Shown here: positions 54,194 through 63,710 of the stretch, piece by piece
How positions within the stretch are numbered: the stretch's first letter is position 1
Layout of the letters: every line of letters begins with the position of its first letter
Origin: Flavobacteriaceae bacterium CG_4_10_14_3_um_filter_33_47
Lineage (GTDB): Bacteria; Bacteroidota; Bacteroidia; Flavobacteriales; Flavobacteriaceae
Assembly: GCA_002784145.1 (NCBI GenBank)
Contig: PFKE01000064.1
Span: 1-64,000 of the forward strand
Length of the DNA stretch: 64,000 bases
Reading direction: 5' to 3'
Translations under genes and position numbers: made by a program
Notes under the pieces: generated by a model
Database searches by the model: none
Told to the model about the DNA's origin: nothing
Seen by the model: the letters and a program-made list of their open reading frames with translations, nothing else

Positions 54194-54487
54194 ATGGAAG
54201 CAATCCTTACCTTATTTGAAAACACTTTAATACTAAAGAGTCCTTTTAAACTTAGTTTTAGAAGTTCTTATAGTCATTATAAACTTAAACGATTATTATT
54301 AAATACTATCTGGGGCTTAATCAATATATTCATGATAGTGTTTGCAATTCAAAACATGATTGAATCGCATTTTGAAATGCTATGGATAGTACCATTAATA
54401 ATTTATGTCTTAAGCTACTGGATTATTTCATCTATGTTGATAGACACACTTATTGGTGATGAAATTGACAATCAATTATCTAAATAA
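54194..54487 (+). CDS. small putative membrane protein
   Basis: 97 residues with two hydrophobic segments (about 38-55 and 64-84, GLINIFMIVFAI and MLWIVPLIIYVLSYWII), a basic N-terminal half and a short acidic end. No family is recognised and no start-associated promoter motif was found. The frame is moderate in length and its composition is plausible, but it could be spurious. It lies between paralogue 2 and the orphan promoter copy. Confidence 0.5.
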   Translation: MEAILTLFENTLILKSPFKLSFRSSYSHYKLKRLLLNTIWGLINIFMIVFAIQNMIESHFEMLWIVPLIIYVLSYWIISSMLIDTLIGDEIDNQLSK

Positions 54488-54542
54488 AATATTATAATGT
54501 TATTTTAAACTTATTAAAATATTGAATTTTATTGGATGATAA

Positions 54543-54602
54543 AATAGCATATAAATACATCAATATGGATGTTTTAAACATTTAGTAAGCAAAGTATCTT
54601 TA
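54543..54602 (+). promoter_or_regulatory. orphan promoter, copy 3 of the duplicated promoter
   Basis: Block CATATAAATACATCAATATGG at 54548-54568, then GATGTTTT, and TATCTTTA at 54595-54602, exactly 30 bp after the ATGG start as in copies 1 and 2. The -7 box deviates at the last base. No gene follows; the next feature is the terminator at 54678. Confidence 0.6.
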
Positions 54603-54677
54603 CTAAGAATTTTTGAGTTGATAAAACACATCAGATATACATGATGTATTAATTAGTTTAGTTTGTTTTTAAAGAAG

Positions 54678-54707
54678 TCGCCTAAAGTTATTTTAGGCGA
54701 TTTTTTT
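54678..54707 (+). terminator. terminator after orphan promoter
   Basis: TCGCCTAAA at 54678-54686, loop GTTAT, TTTAGGCGA at 54692-54700, then seven T. It would end a transcript of about 100 nt from the orphan promoter. Just before it, TTAGTTTAGTTTGTTT is shared with the sequence before the terminator of paralogue 2. Confidence 0.88.
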
Positions 54708-54873
54708 ATGTTCTATTCAATCAAAGACGATGTAAATCAGCTAATCGTACTTATTTAACAATGAAGTGGCCCCCGAATGTACTAAGAAGAATTATCTAAC
54801 CCCATTTAAGATGTTTTATAGTTGATTTTAAAAAAAATGAAAAGATTTTTTTATAATTAAGCACACAATCATT

Positions 54874-55734
54874 TTAACCATTAAGAGCATTGGCACCACC
54901 AACGATTTCTAAAATCTCATTGGTAATAGCCGCTTGTCGCGCTTTATTATAGGTTAACTTAAGTTGGTCTCTTAATTCGGTTGCATTATCTGTGGCTTTA
55001 TGCATGGCGGTCATACGCGCTCCATGCTCACTGGCAAAAGAATCTCTAATACCTTTATATAGTTGAGTTTTTAATGACTTTGGAATTAATTGCTCAACGA
55101 TTTCTACTTTTGAAGGTTCAAAAATATAGTCTAAATTTACATGAGCATTATTTTGAATGGGAACAATTGGCAAAAACTGTTCAGTCATTACTTCTTGAGT
55201 TGCGGCATTTTTAAACTTATTGTAAACAATGTCTATTTTATCAAACTCTCCAGAAACAAACTTCTCCATTAATGTTTCGGCAACTTCTGCAACATTATCA
55301 AATGTTAAATCATCAAAAAGCGTGCTCTTGTTTGCAATAACCATGCTTTTCTTCATAAAAGCATCATTCCCTTTTTTCCCTATGGCGAAAATGGATACTT
55401 TTTTTCCAGCATAATCATAATCAACCAAGCTTTGAGTTTGTTTAATAATGTTAGAATTAAAAGCACCACATAAGCCTCTATTTGATGTAATAGGAACAAT
55501 TAATACTTTTTTAACGTCTCTTTGAATTGAATATTTGCTCCCAGAATCTGCATCTAAAGTTGCACTTAAACTTTGTAAAAGTTCGGTTAACTTATTAGCA
55601 TAAGGACGCATAGCGGTAATAGCATCTTGTGCTTTCTTTAACTTTGCAGCAGATACCATTTTCATGGCACTGGTAATCTGCATGGTAGAGGATACCGATG
55701 CTATTCTGCTACGTATTTCTTTTAAGTTTGCCAT
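54874..55734 (-). CDS. atpG: F-type ATP synthase gamma subunit
   Basis: 286 residues. The two long terminal helices of the rotor shaft are evident: MANLKEIRSRIASVSSTMQITSAMKMVSAAKLKKAQ at the start and NATELRDQLKLTYNKARQAAITNEILEIVGGA at the end. It forms the central stalk of F1. It is the last gene of the operon here and atpD/atpC do not follow. A 69-bp gap with a 13-bp inverted repeat separates it from atpA. Confidence 0.95.
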   Translation of the reverse strand: MANLKEIRSRIASVSSTMQITSAMKMVSAAKLKKAQDAITAMRPYANKLTELLQSLSATLDADSGSKYSIQRDVKKVLIVPITSNRGLCGAFNSNIIKQTQSLVDYDYAGKKVSIFAIGKKGNDAFMKKSMVIANKSTLFDDLTFDNVAEVAETLMEKFVSGEFDKIDIVYNKFKNAATQEVMTEQFLPIVPIQNNAHVNLDYIFEPSKVEIVEQLIPKSLKTQLYKGIRDSFASEHGARMTAMHKATDNATELRDQLKLTYNKARQAAITNEILEIVGGANALNG

Positions 55735-55744
55735 AGTTTAGTTG

Positions 55745-55796
55745 TTAGTATTGAGTATTCAGTAGCAAGTTTAAAAAACTCACTACTCAATACTAA
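55745..55796. repeat. 13-bp inverted repeat between atpA and atpG
   Basis: TTAGTATTGAGTA at 55745-55757 is exactly complementary to TACTCAATACTAA at 55784-55796. In the atp mRNA it would form a hairpin with a 26-nt loop between the atpA stop and the atpG start. The left arm is built of near-repeats TAGTATT, GAGTATT, CAGTAGC with 7-bp period. Confidence 0.8.
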
Positions 55797-55803
55797 AATC
55801 TAA

Positions 55804-57384
55804 TTATGCTTTATATTTACTTGATAAATCTTTAGCCACAGCTGTCAATGTATCTGTAACTTCATCCGTTAATTTTCCTGCTTTTAAATCTGCCAACACA
55901 TTGGTATGTTTGGCTCTTAAGAATTCTAAATAATCTCTTTCAAACTCTTTTATTTTTTCAACAGGTACATCTCTTAATAAGTTTTTAGATCCTGCAAAAA
56001 TAATAGCCACTTGATCTTCAACTTTAAAAGGATCGTTTTGGGCTTGTTTTAAAATCTCAACGTTACGTTTTCCCTTTTCAATGACGTTTAAGGTTACCGC
56101 ATCCAGGTCTGAACCAAACTTGGCAAAGGCTTCTAACTCACGATATTGAGCTTGATCCAATTTTAAAGTACCAGCTACTTTTTTCATAGATTTAATTTGG
56201 GCATTACCACCAACACGAGATACAGAAATACCTACGTTAATAGCTGGACGAACACCAGAGTTAAATAAATCGCCATCTAAGAAAATTTGTCCGTCAGTAA
56301 TAGAAATTACGTTTGTTGGAATATATGCCGAAACGTCACCAGCTTGAGTTTCAATAATAGGTAATGCCGTTAATGAACCACCACCTTTAACTAGAGGTTT
56401 TAAGGACTCTGGTAAATCGTTCATGTTTTTAGCAATGGCATCGTCATTAATAATTTTTGCAGAACGCTCTAATAAACGAGAATGTAAATAGAACACGTCT
56501 CCTGGATACGCCTCACGTCCTGGTGGACGTCGTAATAATAAAGACACTTCACGATATGCTACTGCTTGTTTAGATAAATCATCATAAATGATTAATGCTG
56601 GTCGACCAGAATCTCTAAAATACTCTCCAATGGCGGCTCCTGCCATAGGTGCATATACCTGCATTGGTGCAGGGTCTGATGCATTTGCAGCAACAATAGT
56701 TGTATACGCTAAAGCGCCTCTGTCTTCTAAAGTTTTTGCAATGTTGGCAACGGTTGATGCTTTTTGACCAATAGCTACATATATACAATATACAGGTTTT
56801 CCTGCATCGTAAAATTCTTTTTGATTTAAGATGGTATCAATACAAACGGTTGTTTTACCGGTTTGACGGTCGCCTATAACCAATTCACGTTGTCCGCGTC
56901 CAACAGGAATCATGGCATCAATAGATTTGATACCTGTTTGTAATGGCTCTGTTACTGGCTCACGGAAAATAACACCAGGTGCTTTGCGTTCTAGAGGCAT
57001 TTCATATGTTTTACCAGCTATTGGTCCTTTTCCATCAATAGGACTTCCTAAGGTATCAACAACACGTCCTACAATGCCTTCACCTACGTTAATGGAAGCA
57101 ATTCGGCCTGTTCGTTTTACTGTTGAACCTTCTTTAACACCTACTGAAGGGCCTAATAATACAATACCAACGTTATCTTCTTCAAGGTTAAGTACAATAC
57201 CTTCTAAACCTCCTGTAAATTCAACTAACTCACCGTACTGAACATTTGAAAGCCCATAAGCACGAACAATACCATCACCAACAGTTAACACTGTTCCTAC
57301 TTCGTCTAATGAAGCTGAGGCATCAAATCCTGCAAGTTGTTGTTTTAAGATTGCTGATACTTCAGCTGGTTTTACTTCTGCCAT
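55804..57384 (-). CDS. atpA: F-type ATP synthase alpha subunit
   Basis: 526 residues. Walker A GDRQTGKT at 171-178, the [17 protein letters not shown] and [21 protein letters not shown] segments, and normal length identify the alpha chain of F1, which binds non-catalytic nucleotide. It follows atpH by 6 bp. Confidence 0.97.
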   Translation of the reverse strand: MAEVKPAEVSAILKQQLAGFDASASLDEVGTVLTVGDGIVRAYGLSNVQYGELVEFTGGLEGIVLNLEEDNVGIVLLGPSVGVKEGSTVKRTGRIASINVGEGIVGRVVDTLGSPIDGKGPIAGKTYEMPLERKAPGVIFREPVTEPLQTGIKSIDAMIPVGRGQRELVIGDRQTGKTTVCIDTILNQKEFYDAGKPVYCIYVAIGQKASTVANIAKTLEDRGALAYTTIVAANASDPAPMQVYAPMAGAAIGEYFRDSGRPALIIYDDLSKQAVAYREVSLLLRRPPGREAYPGDVFYLHSRLLERSAKIINDDAIAKNMNDLPESLKPLVKGGGSLTALPIIETQAGDVSAYIPTNVISITDGQIFLDGDLFNSGVRPAINVGISVSRVGGNAQIKSMKKVAGTLKLDQAQYRELEAFAKFGSDLDAVTLNVIEKGKRNVEILKQAQNDPFKVEDQVAIIFAGSKNLLRDVPVEKIKEFERDYLEFLRAKHTNVLADLKAGKLTDEVTDTLTAVAKDLSSKYKA

Positions 57385-57390
57385 CTTATT

Positions 57391-57927
57391 TTAGTTTAAT
57401 GTAAATTCTCTTTTTAATTTATTAAGCTTATTGGAGATGCTTGCATTATATTGTTTGTCCCCAACTCTTAAGATGAAGCCTCCTATGATACTTTCATCTA
57501 CTATGTTTTCTAGTGTCACTTCCTTATTGGTAAGCTCTCTAACTTTATCCAATACTTTTGCTTCCAACTCTTTGGTCATTGGAATTGCAGTCGTTACTTT
57601 TGCCTTTTCTTTTCCATTAACTGCATCAAACAAAACACTGTATTGAATAGCAATCTCTGGTAAAATATCAACTCTTTTATTGGTTATTAATACATCAAAC
57701 AAATCTGTGCTAATGCTATTTAATTTAGGAAATATTTTAAGTAAAACGGCCTTTTTTACTTCAGCCTTAATAACAGCATTTGTAAGCACGTCGTTTAACT
57801 CAATGTTTTCAGACATGGTATTAGCCATTAACTTCATGTCGTTATTAACAGATTCAGCACTTTTTTTATCGGTTGCCAAACTCAATATTGCTTTTGCGTA
57901 ACGTATCGCTGCTCTTGCTCCTGACAT
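57391..57927 (-). CDS. atpH: F-type ATP synthase delta subunit
   Basis: 178 residues, helical, of the OSCP/delta family: RAAIRYAKAILSLA at the start and VDESIIGGFILRVGDKQYNASISNKLNKLKREF at the end. It joins F1 to the peripheral stalk. It lies between atpF and atpA as in most operons. Confidence 0.93.
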   Translation of the reverse strand: MSGARAAIRYAKAILSLATDKKSAESVNNDMKLMANTMSENIELNDVLTNAVIKAEVKKAVLLKIFPKLNSISTDLFDVLITNKRVDILPEIAIQYSVLFDAVNGKEKAKVTTAIPMTKELEAKVLDKVRELTNKEVTLENIVDESIIGGFILRVGDKQYNASISNKLNKLKREFTLN

Positions 57928-57988
57928 ATTTTTAGACTTTAGATTTCAAACGTTAAATACCTAACGCTCTTTAAAGTAATTTATACTT

Positions 57989-58489
57989 TTAATTTAATTT
58001 TGCTTCGCCTAACATAGACTCCACTAATTTTGTTTGTTTGTCTTTGTTAGATAATTCTTCACGAACTACTTTTTCTGCTATTTCAATGGATAAACTGGCT
58101 ACCTGAGCTTTTAATTCAGCAATGGCCGCTTTCTTTTCAGACTCAATAGATGCTTGAGCCTGAGAAATCATCTTTCCGGCAGCTTCTTTTGCTTCTTCTT
58201 TGGCATCTTCAATCATTTTGTTTTTTATGTCGCGCGCATCTTTTAACATCGCTTCACGCTCAACCCTAGCTTCTTTTAACAATTTTCGATTATCTGCCTG
58301 AAGATTTTGCATCTCTAATTTTGCCTTTTCAGCAGATTCCAATGCATTTTTAATACCTTCTTCCCTATCGTTAACCGAATCTAAAATAGGCTTCCATGCA
58401 AACTTTTTTAATAAAAACACCAGTGCTAAAAAAAGCACGGTTTGCCAAAAAAACAATCCTAATGAAAAACCACCAAATAATTCTTCCAT
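57989..58489 (-). CDS. atpF: F-type ATP synthase b subunit
   Basis: 166 residues: one N-terminal membrane helix (LGLFFWQTVLFLALVFLLKKF, about 9-29) followed by a long charged coiled coil, the peripheral stalk. Length and position between atpE and atpH are typical. Confidence 0.95.
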   Translation of the reverse strand: MEELFGGFSLGLFFWQTVLFLALVFLLKKFAWKPILDSVNDREEGIKNALESAEKAKLEMQNLQADNRKLLKEARVEREAMLKDARDIKNKMIEDAKEEAKEAAGKMISQAQASIESEKKAAIAELKAQVASLSIEIAEKVVREELSNKDKQTKLVESMLGEAKLN

Positions 58490-58570
58490 AATACTTTATA
58501 TTTCTGTAATAAACTTAGTTTAATTAAAAAGAACAGCTATAACCAACCGTTATAACTGTTCTTAAGTTGT

Positions 58571-58774
<204 letters not shown>

Positions 58775-58797
58775 TTAAAAATTAAACATTCAATTTG

Positions 58798-59904
58798 TTA
58801 ATGTGCCTCTTCATGATGGTGCTCTTCAACCGCCATACCAAAGTATAATGCAGAAAGTACCGTAAAAATATAGGCCTGTAAAGCGGCTACCAACAACTCT
58901 AATATTCCTAATACAAACGCTAATAACAACGACAATGAACTACCAATCCAACTATTGAAAACGAACATCATTCCAATAATACTCATGAGTACAATATGCC
59001 CCGCAGTAATGTTGGCATACAAACGAATCATTAAAGCGAATGGTTTAATGAACGTTCCTAATAATTCTATGGGTGCTAAAATTATTTTCATAGGAACAGG
59101 AACTCCTGGCATCCAGAAAATATGCTTCCAGTAATTCTTATTTCCTGAAAAAGTTGTGATTAAATACGTAATGATAGCCAAACAAAAGGTTACGGCAATA
59201 TTATTTGTTAGGTTCATACCTATGGGCGTTAATCCGAACAAGTTGACAATCCAAACAAAGAAAAACACGGTTAACAAATAACTCATGTATCTTCTGTAAT
59301 GCTTCTCTCCGATATTAGGAATTGCTATTTCATCACGAACATACAAAACTATAGGTTCTAAGAAACGCCCCATACCTTTTGGCATGCCGTTATTGCTTTT
59401 ATATGATTTTGCCATTCTGCTAAACATAAAAAACAAGAGGGCAAACACCATGAAAATCAAAGTAACATTTTTAGTAATTGAAAAATCTAATGGTTTTTGA
59501 TTAGTTGCATGATGTTGTTCATCTAAAACAATGTCTCCTTCTTTGCCATCAACTTTATAAATTTTTGAATGATGAACCTTGTAATAATTGCCATTTACTT
59601 CTGCAACCTCTTCTCCATGATGAAATTTTGATGAGGAAAACACCTGTAATCCATTATCCCATAAAATAACTGGTAATGGAAATCCAAAATACTTATGCTC
59701 TCCAGAATCATTAACCCAAGAAAATAATCCAAAATCATAAGAATCTTGCAGATGGTGTTGAATGTATTCCTTTATTTCTGTCTTTAAATCAGTTTTTGGC
59801 TCCTCCATGGAGTGCGTTTCTGAATGCCCTTCTTGCCCATAAGACATAAGGGTTAATAAAAACAATAATAATGTAATTGGTTTTAAAGTTGTTTTTCTTG
59901 GCAT
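58798..59904 (-). CDS. atpB: F-type ATP synthase a subunit with N-terminal extension
   Basis: About 368 residues from the ATG at 59904 (MPRKTTLKPITLLLFLL); an upstream in-frame ATG would add 12 residues before the signal-like helix. Residues 1-25 look like a signal peptide, followed by about 120 mostly hydrophilic residues rich in His and Glu, then the usual a-subunit helices. The essential Arg is in FALMIRLYANITAGH. Most a subunits are about 240-270 residues, so the extension is extra; it is common in Bacteroidota. The C-terminal tail EEHHHEEAH is His-rich. Confidence 0.93.
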   Translation of the reverse strand: MPRKTTLKPITLLLFLLTLMSYGQEGHSETHSMEEPKTDLKTEIKEYIQHHLQDSYDFGLFSWVNDSGEHKYFGFPLPVILWDNGLQVFSSSKFHHGEEVAEVNGNYYKVHHSKIYKVDGKEGDIVLDEQHHATNQKPLDFSITKNVTLIFMVFALLFFMFSRMAKSYKSNNGMPKGMGRFLEPIVLYVRDEIAIPNIGEKHYRRYMSYLLTVFFFVWIVNLFGLTPIGMNLTNNIAVTFCLAIITYLITTFSGNKNYWKHIFWMPGVPVPMKIILAPIELLGTFIKPFALMIRLYANITAGHIVLMSIIGMMFVFNSWIGSSLSLLLAFVLGILELLVAALQAYIFTVLSALYFGMAVEEHHHEEAH

Positions 59905-60022
59905 ATCACTCCGATAATAGTGGCTTAAAAATCGCTGCAAAGGTATGTTTTTATCTCAAAAACAAAAACAAATTTATATTTTATTTATATGGCCTTTGGG
60001 TTACAGTATATCAAGGAAGTAC

Positions 60023-60406
60023 TCACAGTTTATTTAACCATTTACTTAAGCTAATTGTTTCTAAGATTAAACCTAATGCATATGGCACAAAAAAGGACGC
60101 AAATTCTAAGTTGGAAATACTATGGTCTTGCTTATAAAAAGGGTAAAAAACAATAAAAAATACGGCAAATTTTAAAAAACTCCCTGCTAAAAACAAAAAC
60201 CCTAATTGCGTTTTGTATTTGTTTTTTAGAAGATAAAGGCTTCCAAATACAACCATAATTAAGATTAAATTTATAATGTATGACAGTATTATTTTGTTAT
60301 CAAACAATGGCAGATGTAATACTTTTAAAACACCCACGTGCATAAAAAAAGCAAAGAAAAAGAGAATGATTGCTTTAACAGTAAATTCTGAAAAAGGGTT
60401 GCGCAT
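60023..60406 (-). CDS. DUF6168-type small membrane protein
   Basis: 127 residues from the ATG at 60406, overlapping the stop of the upstream atpZ-like gene by one base (TGATG). Four hydrophobic helices fill the protein (about 10-28, 42-62, 68-88, 98-118). It resembles the small membrane proteins that precede atpB in Flavobacteriaceae and may take the place of AtpI-like assembly factors. The function is not established. Confidence 0.75.
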   Translation of the reverse strand: MRNPFSEFTVKAIILFFFAFFMHVGVLKVLHLPLFDNKIILSYIINLILIMVVFGSLYLLKNKYKTQLGFLFLAGSFLKFAVFFIVFYPFYKQDHSISNLEFASFFVPYALGLILETISLSKWLNKL

Positions 60407-60636
60407 CAATATTTAATTCTGTTCACTTGTTTGATTACAACGTATAAAGAAATCCCAACACCTAAAAGCGTCATTATTATTAGGTATCCTTTATTACCAT
60501 CATTAAACTTGTTGTCAAGCCATTTTCCTAAAAGTACAAATAGATAAATTGTAACACCCATTTGAATAGCAATCCCAGATAAGACGGCTACATTTTTAAG
60601 CGGTTTTTCCGGTTTCCTGTTCTCTTTGTTGTCCAC
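60406..60636 (-). CDS. AtpZ/AtpI family protein, GTG start
   Basis: 76 residues starting with GTG at 60636 and overlapping the end of the bactofilin gene by 41 bp. Two membrane helices (about 14-36, 47-67) with LLGKWLDNKF between them are the AtpZ/AtpI pattern. Members help c-ring assembly or ion uptake for the ATP synthase. The position upstream of atpB fits. Confidence 0.85.
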   Translation of the reverse strand: MDNKENRKPEKPLKNVAVLSGIAIQMGVTIYLFVLLGKWLDNKFNDGNKGYLIIMTLLGVGISLYVVIKQVNRIKY

Positions 60637-61015
60637 CTTTATTCATTTCTTTAACGGTTCCTTTCATAACACAGGTTACATTGAATGTAGCGCCAGGTTC
60701 TACCGCCAATTTTCCAACAACAACTTCACCTTCAATATGAGCGGTTGATTTTAATGTTAAAGTTCCTGATAAGGCTAACTTTCCTGAAAACTTTCCTTCA
60801 AAATGGGCATCTGTACCTTGTAAAGATCCTTTAATAAAGCCAGATTTACCAACCACTACTTTTCCAGTGGTTTTTATGTTTCCTTCTATTTGTCCATCTA
60901 TTCTAAAATCGCCTTCACTATTAAAATCACCAGTGATTTTGGTGCCTTGGGCAACAATGTTTTGACTTGATTTAATGTCTTCCATGGGTTTCGTTTTTTT
61001 GTTATCCGAGAACAT
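60596..61015 (-). CDS. bactofilin family protein
   Basis: 139 residues of the DUF583/polymer-forming cytoskeletal type: SSQNIVAQGTKITGDFNSEGDFRIDGQIEGNIKTTGKVVVGKSG-type repeats forming a right-handed beta-helix (about 18-115) with unstructured ends. Bactofilins polymerise without nucleotides and scaffold cell-wall or shape proteins. It sits between the SprE-like gene and the ATP synthase genes on the same strand. Confidence 0.9.
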   Translation of the reverse strand: MFSDNKKTKPMEDIKSSQNIVAQGTKITGDFNSEGDFRIDGQIEGNIKTTGKVVVGKSGFIKGSLQGTDAHFEGKFSGKLALSGTLTLKSTAHIEGEVVVGKLAVEPGATFNVTCVMKGTVKEMNKGGQQREQETGKTA

Positions 61016-61030
61016 ATGACTGCTGTTAAT

Positions 61031-63592
61031 TTAATGATTGTCTGTATTTAAATACGCTTCTAAATTTTTGTGAATTTGAACCGTTTGATAATTGGGCGAA
61101 GAAATGACGAAAAAAGATTTTTTTATTTTCTTTTTGTCTTCTTTAGTAAATAATTGATCAAAGGTTTTTGCAACGACGCTGTTTTTTAAACCATGAACTA
61201 ACACAAGCTTGGTGTTAGGGTTATAAACATCTACAGAGGTTGATAAATTATAATATTTGATAGTCTTTAAAACTTTATCTAAGGTGTCTTTAAAGGTGTT
61301 AATTTCTGTAGCTTCTGCGTTTTCAAATTTAAAAACCACGTTGTAATTATTGGCTACGCTGTCTGCAACAAACGTGTTGTTTTCAAGTTTGGGTAACACA
61401 TTTGTTTCTATGTCTTGTGCCTTTTGTCCTTCTGGTGTGTTGGCATAGGTAATGGCTACATAGTTAATAGCTTTACTGTAGGGTTCAAAACCTAGTAACC
61501 GTCCAGTAGCTGTTGCTTTTAAAAGTTCTAATTTTGAAACTATGGGTTCGCCATCAAAAATATTTATATAGTTCTCACACTTGGATATAACCTCATCATA
61601 TTCTTGATTTTCATGCTGTTTATAAATACTTTCATAGATGCTTTCTGGGCTATTTTCATCATGAACCGTTACCAATTCTGGGTTGCTTAAAATAGTGGCA
61701 TAACGCGATTCTGGGAAATTTGAAACAATATCGTTTTTAGCAATATCGGCTTCGTCTGGCTGTCCTAAAAGTGAATAGATTTTATACAGGTTATATTTTG
61801 ATGGCAATATTAACCGTTCTTCTGGGTTACTTTTAAGAACCATTTCAAACTTGCTTTTGGCGAGTTCGTATTCTTTAAACTTTTCTTTGTAAATCAACCC
61901 TAATTGATAGTAAGCAAAATTTCGCTCTTTTGAAATACTGTCAATGGTTTTGGGCTCAACTGGAATTTTAGAAATGTAGTATTTCGGGTCATAAAGCTCA
62001 TCTTCAGAGGCATCGGCAAATATTTCATTGTCTAAAACACTTTTATTGGTGTTTGATTTTACTTTGCTGGACCATCGCCAATCGTCTTCCAAAGTTCTAT
62101 TTCCCCATACTTTAACAAATTCATTTTTACCATAAGCCACGGTGGTTGGGTTGTAAAAATAAAATAAATCGCTTTGATTAGGTAAACCGCCTCTTGGAGC
62201 TATAGCATTTGAACCCTGTATGGTGTTGTTTACGGTTATTAAACCGTTGTTTCTTAGCGCCGTTTCTTGTTTTTGTTTTTCTTCTTCAGCTTTGGTTTTT
62301 AGTGTTTCAATGATGGTTTCAAAAAAAGCAACCCTTTCTGCTTCGGGCAAATTAACCAAGTTTAAAATACTATCATTAACTTGAGCAATGCCTTCATAAT
62401 AAATAACATCTTCCAGATTGTCTCTTTTGCGTTTTATAATACGGTATGGTTTTGAATTAAGCGTTAGGTTATTGAGTGTACTATCGTAATAAGCACCCGC
62501 TTCTTTATAAATTGAATTTTCAAAGTTTATATCGCCTAGTATTTGATAGTTTCTGGCTTTTAATTCTTTATCTCTAGACTCTGTTCTTAATGATTTGTTG
62601 TAATAAGAAACGGCAGAATATTCTGAATTGGTTTTTAAATAAAATGTGCCCATTTGGTGGTAAATTTTATCTAAAAAAGGTCTGTTTTCTCTGTTCTCTT
62701 CAAGCTCGTTTAACAACTCCTGGCACGCTAATTTATCGCCATTTTGATAATCGAAGTTTTTAATTTTTTCGAGATGAGCACCGATTAAATAAATACGAGG
62801 TATTTTGCGGTTTAATTCAATAACCTTACTAAAGGCAATGTTGGCACTGTCTTTATAACCTAAGGTGTTATAGAGTTGCCCTTGTATAAAACGATATCTA
62901 CCACGTTCTTCATTGTTTTTTGTGTTATTTGAAGCCATTTCCAATTGCGTGATGGCACTATCGATAGATTTTGTGTTTAAATACGCTTGGGCCAATATAG
63001 CTGTTGCATCTGCTAAATCTTGATTATTTAATTCTTCACGCTCTAAAAGCCGTTTTAGGTTTTTAATGGCAAGTTCATCATTGTCTAAACGGATATTGGT
63101 TTTTTCTCTCCAAATTTTAGCCTGATTGATTTTATCGCTAGCAGGATATTTGTAGAGGATGTGGTTAAATGCTTCTAAAGCTGGTACAAAACGCTGGTCA
63201 AAATATCTGGCTTTTCCCAAGAGCAAATAAGCTTCATCTATTTGAGGGTTTTTTTCTTTTCCTTGAATATTAATGCTATGCTTTTGAATGGCTTTTACCG
63301 CTTTTTCTTCGGCCCTGTTAAACTTTTCGTTTTTTGATTGTCCAGGAAGTATAATTTCGTCATTAATTTGCATGCGCTCTATGGGTAAAACATCCCAATA
63401 ATTATCGCTGTAAGCATCGTTTAGCGTTTTTCTGCCTTCTTCTAAAGCTACATATCCATTATAAAGTGTATTATATTCTGCTGTAACCGCATGAAAATTT
63501 CGGTTGATAAACTTGTCTTTTTTTCGTGAACAGCTTATCACAAAAAATGAGGATATTACTACGAGGAGTATGACTTTGAAAGATGTTTTCAA
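61031..63592 (-). CDS. sprE: SprE/PorW-like TPR lipoprotein, TTG start
   Basis: 853 residues beginning with TTG at 63592; no in-frame ATG precedes it after the nearest stop. The N-terminus KTSFKVILLVVISSFFVISC is a lipoprotein signal (Cys21). It continues with CSRKKDKFINRNFHAVTAEYNTLYNGYVAL, as in the gliding motility protein SprE of Flavobacterium (PorW in Porphyromonas). Numerous TPR motifs span the length (for example DEAYLLLGKARYFDQRFVPALEAF). SprE is needed for the type IX secretion system and gliding. The assignment is by resemblance from memory; no other gld or por gene is in the window. Confidence 0.78.
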   Translation of the reverse strand: MKTSFKVILLVVISSFFVISCSRKKDKFINRNFHAVTAEYNTLYNGYVALEEGRKTLNDAYSDNYWDVLPIERMQINDEIILPGQSKNEKFNRAEEKAVKAIQKHSINIQGKEKNPQIDEAYLLLGKARYFDQRFVPALEAFNHILYKYPASDKINQAKIWREKTNIRLDNDELAIKNLKRLLEREELNNQDLADATAILAQAYLNTKSIDSAITQLEMASNNTKNNEERGRYRFIQGQLYNTLGYKDSANIAFSKVIELNRKIPRIYLIGAHLEKIKNFDYQNGDKLACQELLNELEENRENRPFLDKIYHQMGTFYLKTNSEYSAVSYYNKSLRTESRDKELKARNYQILGDINFENSIYKEAGAYYDSTLNNLTLNSKPYRIIKRKRDNLEDVIYYEGIAQVNDSILNLVNLPEAERVAFFETIIETLKTKAEEEKQKQETALRNNGLITVNNTIQGSNAIAPRGGLPNQSDLFYFYNPTTVAYGKNEFVKVWGNRTLEDDWRWSSKVKSNTNKSVLDNEIFADASEDELYDPKYYISKIPVEPKTIDSISKERNFAYYQLGLIYKEKFKEYELAKSKFEMVLKSNPEERLILPSKYNLYKIYSLLGQPDEADIAKNDIVSNFPESRYATILSNPELVTVHDENSPESIYESIYKQHENQEYDEVISKCENYINIFDGEPIVSKLELLKATATGRLLGFEPYSKAINYVAITYANTPEGQKAQDIETNVLPKLENNTFVADSVANNYNVVFKFENAEATEINTFKDTLDKVLKTIKYYNLSTSVDVYNPNTKLVLVHGLKNSVVAKTFDQLFTKEDKKKIKKSFFVISSPNYQTVQIHKNLEAYLNTDNH

Positions 63593-63710
63593 TACCTGTT
63601 AATTTAGTCTAATACATAACTTTAATCTCTTGCATATATTATGCAAAAAGGTAAAAATAAGCATCTTTTTTGATTAACGTATAATAAAGAAACGACTTTT
63701 GGATTAACTG

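Larger units (their letters stand above)
54488..54873. other. gene-free stretch before atpG with orphan promoter and terminator
   Basis: No open frame of useful length. It holds the third promoter copy (54543-54602), a terminator (54678-54707) and, around 54745-54800, a sequence containing GAAGTGGCCCCCGAATG, more GC-rich than its surroundings. The latter may be a fragment of a foreign or mobile element, but I cannot identify it. Confidence 0.6.
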
